Source of the DNA: Candidatus Zipacnadia bacterium
GTDB taxonomy: Bacteria; Armatimonadota; Zipacnadia; Zipacnadales; UBA5352
Length of the DNA: 64,000 nt
Direction: 5' to 3'
Assembly (NCBI GenBank): GCA_029821735.1
Contig: JALGSU010000025.1
Location: 1-64,000, forward strand
Made by a program: the position numbers and the translations under genes. Shown here piece after piece: positions 52,225 through 61,170 of the stretch; the stretch's first letter is position 1, and the number at the start of each line of letters is the position of its first letter. The notes below the pieces were generated by a model that searched no databases, was not told where the DNA came from, and was given only the letters and a program-made list of their open reading frames with translations.

Positions 52225-54333
52225 ATGGATCAGTTCAAGCTGCGCAGCCGAAGGTTGTTCTGCGACTGGCAGATGCCGGATTTTCTGCCGGAAGTGACGC
52301 TTGACGTCGAGCATTTCGTGGACGAGGCCGTGCGCATCGGCGCCGCGTCCATTGACTTCACCACCGAAAGCGCGTTCGGCAACTGCCTGTATCACTCGAA
52401 GATCGGGCGGACGAACCGGGTCATGCGCGGAGACATCTTCGCCGAGATGTGTGCGCTGGCGAAGGAGCGCGGGCTGGAAGTCATCGCCTATTACAACATG
52501 GTGCTCAAGGACGCTCTGGGTGCCGAGCATCCCGAGTGGATTCAGGTCGACCGCGAAGGCAATCCGCTTCGCTTCGAGAGCTACTGGATGTTCTGCATGA
52601 ACACGCCGTTCCGCGAACGAGTGTTCGCGCAGATGGAGGAGATCGCGTCACTCTTCGAGATCGATGGCTTCAGCTACGATCTGCAGTATTTCCATCCGAA
52701 GGCCTGCTTCTGCCCGTGGTGTCGCGAGAGGTTCGAAAAGACATACGGCTACCCGCTGGCTCCCGAAGAGTTCACCGAGCCCCGGCAGTGGCTGGACCTG
52801 AACCAGTCGCAGGTGGACACGCGCCGCGAGTTCATCATGACCGCCATGGACCGCGCGCTGAGCGTCCGGCCGAATCTGGCGTTCACCTGGAACCACTCGG
52901 GCTATTTCAGCGACGCGCTCGAACTCGACCGCAACGCCAGCTTCCTGGCCTCCGAGGCCCATCCACCCGACTACCTGATGTGCGCCACCAAGGGCAAGTG
53001 GATGCAGGCGTCGGGCAAGCCTTTCCAGTTCTGGATGCCCGAGTCGGTTGGCTCGTGGGGGCACTGGAGTCTGAACACCGCCGGGACACTGAAGGGCACG
53101 TGCGCGCTGGCGCTCGCGCACGGGGGAGCGATCGCCTTCAACCACGTGGCCCCGCCCTGCGGTGACTACGCCGGGCGAGTTTTCCCGGGCGTCTACGAGA
53201 TGCTCGGCGAAGTGTTTGAGTGGGTCAAACCGCGCGAGGAACTGTGCCGGGGCAAGCAGAGCGTGCCGGTGGTCGGGGTGCTCTACTCCTGCGGCGACTA
53301 CTCGCTGTCCCAGGCCGCGCGACTTGCCGCGACCAATGCCGGGGAGGCCGGATCGCCCTTTGCGGACAACGCGATCTCGCTGGCCAACTACAGCGCGGTC
53401 ACGCAGATGCTCGCCGCCTCGCATGTCCCGACGGACTTCTTCTACAGCGAAGACGACCTCGATCGTCTGGATCAGTATGAGGTGGTCGTGCTGCCCAACA
53501 CCGCGCATGTCGACGACAAGCTGGCGGCGCGCCTGCGCGAGTACGTCGCAGGGGGCGGGCGGCTGGTGGCAACCTACAATACGTCGCTTATCGACGCGGA
53601 CGGTCAGCGCATGGAGAACTTCGCGCTCGCGGATGTGTTCGGCGCGGATCTCGAGAAGGTCTCCGACTACTCGCTCACCTACGTGGACCGCTTCGAGGAC
53701 GGTTTCTGCGAGAGCCTGCCGGACCTGCCAGTGATCGTCAAGGACGTGGGCTACCAGCAGGTCTCGCCGCACCCGGCGCTCTACTGTCGCCTGCGGCCAG
53801 GCGCGCGCTCGTATGCGAGCTTCACCGAGCCGATCATCGAGTCTGAGTGGGAGAACGGTGGGCACATCTACCACGATCACGCGCCTCCAGGCACCATCAC
53901 GGACTGGCCCGCGGTGATCGTGAACAAGTTCGGCGACGGCATGTGCGCGCTGCTGCCCTTCCCGCTGCTCTCCGCGATGAGCCGACAGCCGAGTCCGTGG
54001 CTGTCTGAGTTGTTCCGCAGCACACTCGAGGTCCTTGGCGCGCCGACGGCGGTCAAGGTTGAGGCGCCGACGTCCGTACAGGTGGTCGTCACGCAGGACG
54101 AAGAGGGTTGGCTGGTCCACCTGATCCGCATCCAGAAAGAGACCGACGCGATGTTCGTCGACGAGACCGAGCCGCCCGCCTGGGCCAAGTGCGAATTGCG
54201 GACGCCGTGGCCAGTGGCAGGCGTTGAGCGAGCCATGACCGGTGATGCGGTCGACTTCGTCGCCGAGGGCGAGGCCGTCTCGTTCACGATCGAGGGCATC
54301 GCCGACCACGATATCATCCGTGTGAAGAAGTAG
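52225..54333 (+). CDS. Putative GH42-like/GHL6 glycoside hydrolase with trimerisation domain
   Basis: 702 residues, no signal peptide. The N-terminal barrel has ASIDFTTESAFGN, the metal/loop CFCPWCRERF, and IDGFSYDLQYFHP, as in hypothetical glycosyl hydrolase 6-like proteins. From about residue 350 a flavodoxin-like domain (PVVGVLYSCGDYS, YEVVVLPNTAHVDD, YVAGGGRLVATY) matches the beta-galactosidase trimerisation domain of GH42. ATG 52225 is chosen with GGGAG upstream. Likely acts on oligosaccharides in the cytoplasm. Confidence 0.75.
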   Translation: MDQFKLRSRRLFCDWQMPDFLPEVTLDVEHFVDEAVRIGAASIDFTTESAFGNCLYHSKIGRTNRVMRGDIFAEMCALAKERGLEVIAYYNMVLKDALGAEHPEWIQVDREGNPLRFESYWMFCMNTPFRERVFAQMEEIASLFEIDGFSYDLQYFHPKACFCPWCRERFEKTYGYPLAPEEFTEPRQWLDLNQSQVDTRREFIMTAMDRALSVRPNLAFTWNHSGYFSDALELDRNASFLASEAHPPDYLMCATKGKWMQASGKPFQFWMPESVGSWGHWSLNTAGTLKGTCALALAHGGAIAFNHVAPPCGDYAGRVFPGVYEMLGEVFEWVKPREELCRGKQSVPVVGVLYSCGDYSLSQAARLAATNAGEAGSPFADNAISLANYSAVTQMLAASHVPTDFFYSEDDLDRLDQYEVVVLPNTAHVDDKLAARLREYVAGGGRLVATYNTSLIDADGQRMENFALADVFGADLEKVSDYSLTYVDRFEDGFCESLPDLPVIVKDVGYQQVSPHPALYCRLRPGARSYASFTEPIIESEWENGGHIYHDHAPPGTITDWPAVIVNKFGDGMCALLPFPLLSAMSRQPSPWLSELFRSTLEVLGAPTAVKVEAPTSVQVVVTQDEEGWLVHLIRIQKETDAMFVDETEPPAWAKCELRTPWPVAGVERAMTGDAVDFVAEGEAVSFTIEGIADHDIIRVKK

Positions 54334-54368
54334 CCGCATCAGCCGACGCACCGGGGAAAGCAGGTCAT

Positions 54369-56201
54369 GTGCAGATGACTGGCGAGCAGGCGGCTTTGAC
54401 CCAGCAGCGGCATCGAGGCATCACACTGCGCCACAGATTGCGGCCCCTCGGGGATGAGCAGTACGATGCGGACGCGGCTCTGCTGCGGCAGTTCAACCCG
54501 TTCTTTCCGCGATTTTGCGGCCACATGGTTGGGCAGAACTCGCTGGAGTATGCTCTGCTGCTGCTGCACTCAGACGACCGCGTGTATGGCACCGATGACG
54601 CTGGCGAGGCCAACCGGATTCTGCGGCGGATCCTCGAGCACCAGGTCCTCGACCCGGACGCGGACAGCTACGGGAACTTCCTGTGGATGACCCACTGGGA
54701 CCGTGTGAAGGACGCCAACGCGGTCGCGTTCCTGGTGCCGGGGCTGATCTACGCCTGGCTGAATTTCCCGGAGAAGCTCGACGACTCGACGAAGGCCGCG
54801 ATGCAGCAGCAGTTCCCTGCAATGCTGGCGGGAGTGCACGGGCGGAAGATACAGTGGACCTACTCAAACATCTTCTTCCTGTGCATGGGGGCGCTGGAGG
54901 GGCTGGCGCGCGTGCTTGGGGACGACGCGACACATCAGACGGCGGTGCGCGCCTTCGATGAGTGGCTGGAGGGCACAGCGCGAGACGGCTTCTACGAGTT
55001 CAACAGCCCCACCTATACGCCGGTGACGCTCATCGGCATGGAGGCCGCGCTGACCTACACGACCGACGATGTCTTCCGCGAGCGGCTTCGCCGAACGATG
55101 GACGTCTACACCTACCAACTCGCGCAAAACTTGATGCCGACGGGCTTCCTCGGCGGGGCGGCCTCGCGCGCATATCAGCGAGACGTGCTGCATGGCACCG
55201 GACACGCGGCGCCGTGGGCGCATGTGAAACTCGGCACGCCGCTGGCCATCGGCCCGCACGACCGGCTGATGTTCGTCAACCACACGCTCTACGACTACGT
55301 GCCCCCGCCACAGGTGCGGGCGCTTGTGACTGACCGGCCCGACCCGATGGTGATCAGCGATCGCAACAGTGGGATGGCCAGTCGGCGTACGCATGTGGTG
55401 ACGTCGAGTTACGGGCTGGCATCGCAGTGCATGGAGCGCGTCGGCGGACATTCCCCGGCGGCGTACGTGCTGATGGTGCGCAACACCGATGCCCCGCGTC
55501 CGAGCCTGGCGATCGTGCCCGACGAGTCGTTCAGCCACCTGCCTTGCGCATCGTTTCAGTCGCGCCAGAGCGACAGTCGCGTGGTCGGGCGACTCTGGTA
55601 TGACTTGCCCGACGATCAGCGCGATCACTTCCTCGAAGACCCGACGTTCGTCTGCGAGCCGCGCGTGCTCTTCGGGCTCCGCGATCAGATCGAGGAAGTG
55701 CGCGTGGGCAACGTGGACTGGGGAGGGCGTCCGGTGCAGTTGCGGGCCGGGCAGAGCGTGGCCGTCTCCTGGGGCGGCCTGTTCGTCGGGCTCACACTGA
55801 CGCTGACCGATGCGGAGGGCGAGCCCCGCGAGGGCAAGGCTCAGCTGGCTTACGATGAGGACGGGGAGCTGCGGCTGCGCGTCCTCTTGCTGGGCGGGAC
55901 CGAGATGGCGCCTGACGATGAGCCGCTGCAGGCCCTGCTGATCTTCGACACGCATGTGCCCGCCGAGGGGGAGACGCTGGGCGATTACGCGGAGTGGCTT
56001 TCGTGCTGGGAGTTGTCCGTCGAGGGCGAGTGCGTGGCGGCGCAGCACCCCGATGAGTCGCGAATGGCGTATCCGCATACGGACGCTGATCCCGATCCCA
56101 TTGGCGACGCGCTGCATGTCTCACCTGATCTGACGCTGCGACCGGGCGATCTGACGCCCATCATCAATGGGGAGACGTCGCCGGCCATACTCGCCCGCTA
56201 A
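54369..56201 (+). CDS. Predicted alpha/alpha-toroid protein, lyase- or glycosidase-like, function unknown
   Basis: 610 residues with no signal peptide. HRLRPLGDEQYDADAAL and NFLWMTHWDRVKDANAVAF with regularly spaced helices up to residue 280 look like the (alpha/alpha) barrel of heparinase-like or unsaturated-glucuronyl hydrolase proteins; YEFNSPTYTPVTLIGMEAA and GHAAPWAHVKLG are the most distinctive stretches. A beta-rich domain follows. The start is GTG 54369 or ATG 54375; GGGGAAAGCAGG lies upstream. It follows the GH42-like gene by 35 bases and likely acts in the same pathway. Confidence 0.65.
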   Translation: MQMTGEQAALTQQRHRGITLRHRLRPLGDEQYDADAALLRQFNPFFPRFCGHMVGQNSLEYALLLLHSDDRVYGTDDAGEANRILRRILEHQVLDPDADSYGNFLWMTHWDRVKDANAVAFLVPGLIYAWLNFPEKLDDSTKAAMQQQFPAMLAGVHGRKIQWTYSNIFFLCMGALEGLARVLGDDATHQTAVRAFDEWLEGTARDGFYEFNSPTYTPVTLIGMEAALTYTTDDVFRERLRRTMDVYTYQLAQNLMPTGFLGGAASRAYQRDVLHGTGHAAPWAHVKLGTPLAIGPHDRLMFVNHTLYDYVPPPQVRALVTDRPDPMVISDRNSGMASRRTHVVTSSYGLASQCMERVGGHSPAAYVLMVRNTDAPRPSLAIVPDESFSHLPCASFQSRQSDSRVVGRLWYDLPDDQRDHFLEDPTFVCEPRVLFGLRDQIEEVRVGNVDWGGRPVQLRAGQSVAVSWGGLFVGLTLTLTDAEGEPREGKAQLAYDEDGELRLRVLLLGGTEMAPDDEPLQALLIFDTHVPAEGETLGDYAEWLSCWELSVEGECVAAQHPDESRMAYPHTDADPDPIGDALHVSPDLTLRPGDLTPIINGETSPAILAR

Positions 56202-56235
56202 CGTTCACCGCCTGCGCGTCACGGAGTCTGCGCCC

Positions 56236-57078
56236 ATGCTCGTAGTTCTCGTCGCCATGGTCTTCATGTCCGCGTTCGGTCTGATCGTGCGCCGCTCCCA
56301 GCGCGCCGGTCACGACATGATCGTCGTGGGACTCGTCAACTACCTCGTGCCCGCGATCTTCTACGGCATCTGGTGCATTTCGGCCGGCCTCTGGACCTGT
56401 GACCCGCGGGCGGCGCTGATCGGCGTCCTCGGTGGTATCGTCTACGGCGTCGGTTTCCTGACTTTGCTCGGGCCTATGCAGTGGCGCGGCGTGGGCATTG
56501 TCTCGGCGATCCTCGGGCTCTCGGTGCTGGTTCCGGTGGTGCTGTCGCTGGTGGTGTGGCATGAGAGTCTGTTGCCGATCCAGACTGCCGGGGTCCTGCT
56601 GGCTCTCGGCGCTCTGCCGCTGCTCGGGCTGGATGAGGGCACAGGCGGGGCGCGTCTGACACTGCGCATGGCCCTCATGATGGTTGGTCTGTTCCTCATC
56701 AACGGTGGCGCGATGGCGGCCCAGAAGTGGTTCCACACCACCGGCCTGTCCGAGCAGCGACCGGCCTTCCTGCTGTATCTGTTCGGGACGGCAGGCGTGG
56801 TCCTGGCCGTGACTTGGCTGGCAAACCGGCGCCCATTTACGCCGAAGTCAGTGGGGTGGGGCGCGGCGCTGGGCTGCTCGAACATGATGGCGGCGCTGAC
56901 GCTTCTGGCCGCGCTCGACCGTCTGCCCGGCCTGGTGGTCTTCCCCGTTGTGCAGGTCGGGATCCTGATTCTGTGCACGCTGTTCGCTGTGGTGGTATGG
57001 CGCGAAAAGCCCGGTCGGCTCGGTCTGATCGGCATTGGCGTCGCGTGCGTGGCGGTCACGCTGCTGAACCTGTCGTGA
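56236..57078 (+). CDS. DMT-superfamily permease
   Basis: 280 residues with about 10 membrane helices, no signal peptide; two EamA-like halves. The short SQRAGHD loop after TM1 and HESLLPIQTAGVLLALGAL, then VVWREKPGRLGLIGIGVA, are the typical ends of each half. Substrate is unknown; nearby genes suggest a sugar or sugar-derived metabolite. GGAG lies about 10 bases before ATG 56236. It begins 34 bases after the toroid gene. Confidence 0.8.
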   Translation: MLVVLVAMVFMSAFGLIVRRSQRAGHDMIVVGLVNYLVPAIFYGIWCISAGLWTCDPRAALIGVLGGIVYGVGFLTLLGPMQWRGVGIVSAILGLSVLVPVVLSLVVWHESLLPIQTAGVLLALGALPLLGLDEGTGGARLTLRMALMMVGLFLINGGAMAAQKWFHTTGLSEQRPAFLLYLFGTAGVVLAVTWLANRRPFTPKSVGWGAALGCSNMMAALTLLAALDRLPGLVVFPVVQVGILILCTLFAVVVWREKPGRLGLIGIGVACVAVTLLNLS

Positions 57079-57168
57079 CGCGCGAAGGCCATCGCCCCGT
57101 TGCGGGGAATTACTCGCTTGACCAGGCGCCGCGCAAGCCAAGTTCCTCACCCAACGGGAGGCACCGCC

Positions 57169-58920
57169 ATGGCCGCCAAGCGTTCGAAGAAGCCGACACG
57201 GGCTGACACCCTCGAGTGGTTCCACGACGTGAAGTTCGGCATGTTCATCCACTGGGGCGTGTATGCGGTTTTGGGCAGGGGCGAGTGGATCCGCAGCTAC
57301 GGGCAGATTCCGCAGGAAGAGTATGACAAGCTCCCGCCGCGCTTCACTGCCAAGAAGTTTGAGCCCGAGGCGTGGGCGGATCTGGCAAAGCGTGCGGGGA
57401 TGAAGTATATGGTCGTTACCACCAAGCACCACGACGGTTTCTGCATGTGGGACACGGACACCACTGACTTCAAGGTCACCAACACCCCGTTCGGTCGCGA
57501 CGCCATCGCCGAGATCACCACGGCTTTCCGGAAGAAGAAGATCAAGGTCGGCTACTACTTCTCCATCATGGACTGGTACCATGACGACTACCTGCCGCGG
57601 CTGGCCTTCGAGGCCGACAAGCGCCCGGCCGAGGGTCACGACGTCATGGACTACATCAAGTACATGCGCAAGCAGATCAAGGAGATCGTCACGCAGGGCC
57701 AGCCCTTCGTGCTGTGGTATGACGGCGGCTGGATGAACACGCCCGACGACCTCGGGGCCGCCCAGACCAATGCCATGGCCCGCAAGATCAAGCCTGACAT
57801 GCTCATCAACGATAGGCACTTCACCAAGGAAGACCTCATCACCCCCGAGCAGCGCATCCCGCCGACGGGCATCGTCGATGAGGACGACAAGCCCGCCGCG
57901 TGGGAAGCCTGCATCACCATGACCGGCCACTGGTGGGGCTACGACAAGGAAGAGACCGCCTACAAGAGCTCCGAATATCTCACCCGCATGCTGGTGGACA
58001 TCGTTTCGAAGGGCGGCAACCTGCTGCTGAACGTCGGCCCCAAGCCCGACGGCACCATCCAGCGCGAGTTCGTCCAGCGCCTCGAAGCCATCGGCAAGTG
58101 GATGGACAAGTACTCCGAGGCGATCTACGGCACGACCGCCAGCCCATTCAACCTGTTGCCCTTCTACGGACGTGTGACCACGAAGGGCGAGCGCCTCTAC
58201 GTGCATGTCTTCGAGTGGCCGGGCGAGCTGACGCTGCGGCTGCCGGGCCTGAAGAACGAGGTCAAGCGCGTGTCGCTGGTCGAGAAGGGCCGCCCGCGCT
58301 TGCAGTTCGAGCGCGACGGTGACGACGTGGTCATCACGCTGCCGAAGAAGGCTCCCGACAAGGTCGCCAGCGTCATCGCTGTGGATATCGAGGGCGCGCC
58401 CGAGGTCGAGCCGATGGTCCTAGGCGCCAATGACAAGGGTGTCATCGACCTGCCGGTGCTCTACGGACTTCTCGACGGCCCGCACGGTATGCGCATCCGC
58501 TATGAGGTCCGGGATGGCGTCATCCACGCGGGCAACTGGATCAACGCCGCCGACAGCGTGGAGTGGACCTTCGAGGCCCCCAAGCGCGGCGACTACCAAC
58601 TCTCGCTGGAGTACGCCGTGGAGAAGGGGCAGGGCGGCAGCGAAGTCGAGGTCATCGTCAACGGTAAGGAAGTCCCGCGGCTGGCGCCCAACGGTCTGGT
58701 CTTTGGCAGCACAACCGGGACATCCAAGGCTGCCGGCGATCGGCAGGTCTGCAAGACCAGCGCGACCGGCGGCGATTTCAAGCGCAAGAAGGCAGCGCTC
58801 GTGCGGCTCAAGAAGGGCACCAACGTTATCAAGGTGATGGTGCCCACCATCAAGCGTGACAATGCCATGGACCTGCGCGGGATCAGTCTCAGCCGAATCG
58901 ATACCACGACCAAGAGGTGA
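57169..58920 (+). CDS. GH29 alpha-L-fucosidase
   Basis: 583 residues, no signal peptide. FGMFIHWGVYAV is the GH29 N-terminal hallmark; YMVVTTKHHDGFCMWDT and LWYDGGW follow. Asp185 in the last is the expected nucleophile. NLLLNVGPKPDG is the family's last barrel motif. A C-terminal domain after about residue 430 resembles carbohydrate-binding sandwich domains. It removes alpha-linked fucose from glycans. GGGAGG precedes ATG 57169. Together with a second GH29 at 61171 it points to a fucose-containing substrate. Confidence 0.95.
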   Translation: MAAKRSKKPTRADTLEWFHDVKFGMFIHWGVYAVLGRGEWIRSYGQIPQEEYDKLPPRFTAKKFEPEAWADLAKRAGMKYMVVTTKHHDGFCMWDTDTTDFKVTNTPFGRDAIAEITTAFRKKKIKVGYYFSIMDWYHDDYLPRLAFEADKRPAEGHDVMDYIKYMRKQIKEIVTQGQPFVLWYDGGWMNTPDDLGAAQTNAMARKIKPDMLINDRHFTKEDLITPEQRIPPTGIVDEDDKPAAWEACITMTGHWWGYDKEETAYKSSEYLTRMLVDIVSKGGNLLLNVGPKPDGTIQREFVQRLEAIGKWMDKYSEAIYGTTASPFNLLPFYGRVTTKGERLYVHVFEWPGELTLRLPGLKNEVKRVSLVEKGRPRLQFERDGDDVVITLPKKAPDKVASVIAVDIEGAPEVEPMVLGANDKGVIDLPVLYGLLDGPHGMRIRYEVRDGVIHAGNWINAADSVEWTFEAPKRGDYQLSLEYAVEKGQGGSEVEVIVNGKEVPRLAPNGLVFGSTTGTSKAAGDRQVCKTSATGGDFKRKKAALVRLKKGTNVIKVMVPTIKRDNAMDLRGISLSRIDTTTKR

Positions 58921-58962
58921 CGCGACGATGCTTGTGAACTCTGGCGTGGATGGAAGCCAATA

Positions 58963-61068
58963 ATGAGAGGGAAAACCGTTGCTGCGGCGCTGTTGGCGGT
59001 GGCCATGGCCCTGTTTGCAGGCGCCTGTTTCTCCCAGGAACAGTACCGCTCCGAACGGAGCGCGGCCGCCCACCGCAATCGCCGCATCATCTTCAACAAC
59101 GATGGGGACGATCATATCCTGCGAGGTGAGGCCTCGGTCGAGGCGTTCCTGGCGGCGCGCACTACACCGCTGCTGGGCTCACAGGTGGACACCATCGTCT
59201 ACTGCACCTCGCGCCCCTTCGGCATGTTCACCCATGACAGCCGAATCGGCGATGTGCTCACTGACAAGACCCCGTTCGCACCCGACCGCAACAATATCGT
59301 CAGCGACCTGATCCAGCTGGGCACTGACCCGCTGCAGGCGATGGTCGGGTTCTGCCGGGAGAACCAGCTGGAAGTCATCTGGTCGATGCGGATGAACGAC
59401 ACTCATGACGCCAGTCATTCTCCGGACAGGCCTCAATACTACTGGTCGTCCTTCAAGGAGGAGCATCCGGATTACCTCTTCGGGACCCGTGGAGGACCGC
59501 CTGCCCATGGTGCCTGGTCTGCGGTGGACTTCGCTGAGGCGGAGGTGCGCGACTTCCTGTTCCGGGTCTTTGAGGAGGTCTGCGGGCGGTACGACGTGGA
59601 TGGTCTGGAGATGGATTTCTTCCGGCACCTGGTGCTGTTCCGCACGGTCGCTAACGGCGGCGTGGCAACTGCCGAGGAGCGCGAGATGCTCACCGATTTC
59701 GTGCGGCGTGTACGCCAGATGACGGAAGTCGAGGGCATGCGGCGGGGCAAGCCGATCCTCCTTTCGGCGCGCCTGCCGGACTCGGTCGGTTACTGTCGAG
59801 ATATGGGCATAGACCTGGAGCAATGGTTGGCAGAGGGCTTGCTTGACTTCTTCGTTGCCGGCGGGGATTTCCGCCTCAGCCCATGGGAATACAGCGCCGA
59901 CCTCGGACGACGGTTCGATGTGCCGGTCTACTGTGATCTGGATCCGTGCCTGCCCTATGGTCTGAACCAGCGCTTTGACCGCAACTCACTGGCTGCCTAC
60001 CGGGGCCGGGCGCTGGAGGTCTGGGACAGCGGCTGCGCGGGAGTCTACCTCTTCAACATGTTCAGTCCCCAGCACCCGCTATGGTGGGAGCTCGGGGATG
60101 CGGAGGAGTTGGGCCGCAGCGACGCGCTCTACTTCGCCAACGCGTCGGGCGCTCTGGGCTACGTGAAAGCGGACCGCGCGCTGTCAGGCGGGTCGGGCCA
60201 CGCCAATCGGCCACAGTTGCACCCGTTGAGTCCGGTCAAGATACTGCCGGGCGCAAGCATCGAGACGACCGTGTGGGCCAGGCAACCGGGCGCTGAGGCC
60301 ACAGTAACCTGTCACATCCTCGCGGGCCTGACTGAGGCCCCGCAGCTGGATCTCAACGGGGAGGCGCTCGACGGGACCGACGACAGCGACGGCTGGTTTA
60401 GCTATCAGGTGCGACCGGGCCTGCTGCGTCAGGGGATCAATGAGGTGCGGGTTACTGACGTGGGTCAGGCGGGTGCGGCGCGCGAGTGGGATGTGGAATA
60501 CCTGGGCCAGGAGCTGCTTCGGACGCCGTGGAGCGCACGCCGCCGGCCTGCGGACACGGAGGCAACGGTCCGAGCGGATGGCCTGCTCATCGCCGACCAC
60601 AGCACCGCCCGTGGCTCATACCTGTACTATGACTATCCCTGGGCCATCAGCCCGGACACGCAGGCCGTGGTGGAGGCGGAGGTCAAGGTGGAGGAGGGCA
60701 GGAGCACGATCATCGTGTCCAACGGAGTGGCTGAGGAGGAAGTCCGGCTCTACGAGGACCGTCTGGAGGCCGGGCGCGCTGGCCTGTCATGGGCCCATGA
60801 CGCCACTGACGACTTCCACCGCTACCGGGTGGAACTCGATGGCAGTGACCTGCTGGTCTTTGTGGACGGACAACTGCGTCTGGACGCGACGGGCAAGTTC
60901 ACCGCTCCGGCCTACGATGGACGCAACGCAGTGGAGATCGGCGCCAGCACCAGCGGCACGACGGGTGCTGCCTGCTGGCGGTCCGTGCGACTGCAAACCG
61001 GTGGCATCTCGCTGCATGATATCGTGCTGAGTGTGACCTACCCGCCTAACCCGAAGGGACAAGAGTAG
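58963..61068 (+). CDS. Secreted TIM-barrel glycosidase-like protein with C-terminal lectin-like domain
   Basis: 701 residues. A signal peptide (MRGKTVAAALLAVAMALFAG) runs to about residue 25. RRIIFNNDGDDHIL and VIWSMRMNDTHDASH, DVDGLEMDFFRHL and PVYCDLDP form a TIM-barrel pattern like the GHL10/DUF187 group of uncharacterised glycosidases. A beta-sandwich domain at about residues 410-525 and a LamG-like C-terminal domain follow. The ribosome site is weak. It lies between two fucosidases, so it may release oligosaccharides for them. Confidence 0.7.
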   Translation: MRGKTVAAALLAVAMALFAGACFSQEQYRSERSAAAHRNRRIIFNNDGDDHILRGEASVEAFLAARTTPLLGSQVDTIVYCTSRPFGMFTHDSRIGDVLTDKTPFAPDRNNIVSDLIQLGTDPLQAMVGFCRENQLEVIWSMRMNDTHDASHSPDRPQYYWSSFKEEHPDYLFGTRGGPPAHGAWSAVDFAEAEVRDFLFRVFEEVCGRYDVDGLEMDFFRHLVLFRTVANGGVATAEEREMLTDFVRRVRQMTEVEGMRRGKPILLSARLPDSVGYCRDMGIDLEQWLAEGLLDFFVAGGDFRLSPWEYSADLGRRFDVPVYCDLDPCLPYGLNQRFDRNSLAAYRGRALEVWDSGCAGVYLFNMFSPQHPLWWELGDAEELGRSDALYFANASGALGYVKADRALSGGSGHANRPQLHPLSPVKILPGASIETTVWARQPGAEATVTCHILAGLTEAPQLDLNGEALDGTDDSDGWFSYQVRPGLLRQGINEVRVTDVGQAGAAREWDVEYLGQELLRTPWSARRRPADTEATVRADGLLIADHSTARGSYLYYDYPWAISPDTQAVVEAEVKVEEGRSTIIVSNGVAEEEVRLYEDRLEAGRAGLSWAHDATDDFHRYRVELDGSDLLVFVDGQLRLDATGKFTAPAYDGRNAVEIGASTSGTTGAACWRSVRLQTGGISLHDIVLSVTYPPNPKGQE

Positions 61069-61170
61069 CACCCAGGCAAGCCCTCGGGGAGCCAGCGGGA
61101 GCCCACGTCACCGAGCTATCCGGTAGACATGGCGCCGATGGCTCATAGCGACTACAGAGGTGACGCGACG

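Noticed and set aside
56848-58206. A minus-strand open frame of 452 codons opposite the first fucosidase
   Set aside because: It crosses two real genes on the plus strand and has no motif; shadow frame.
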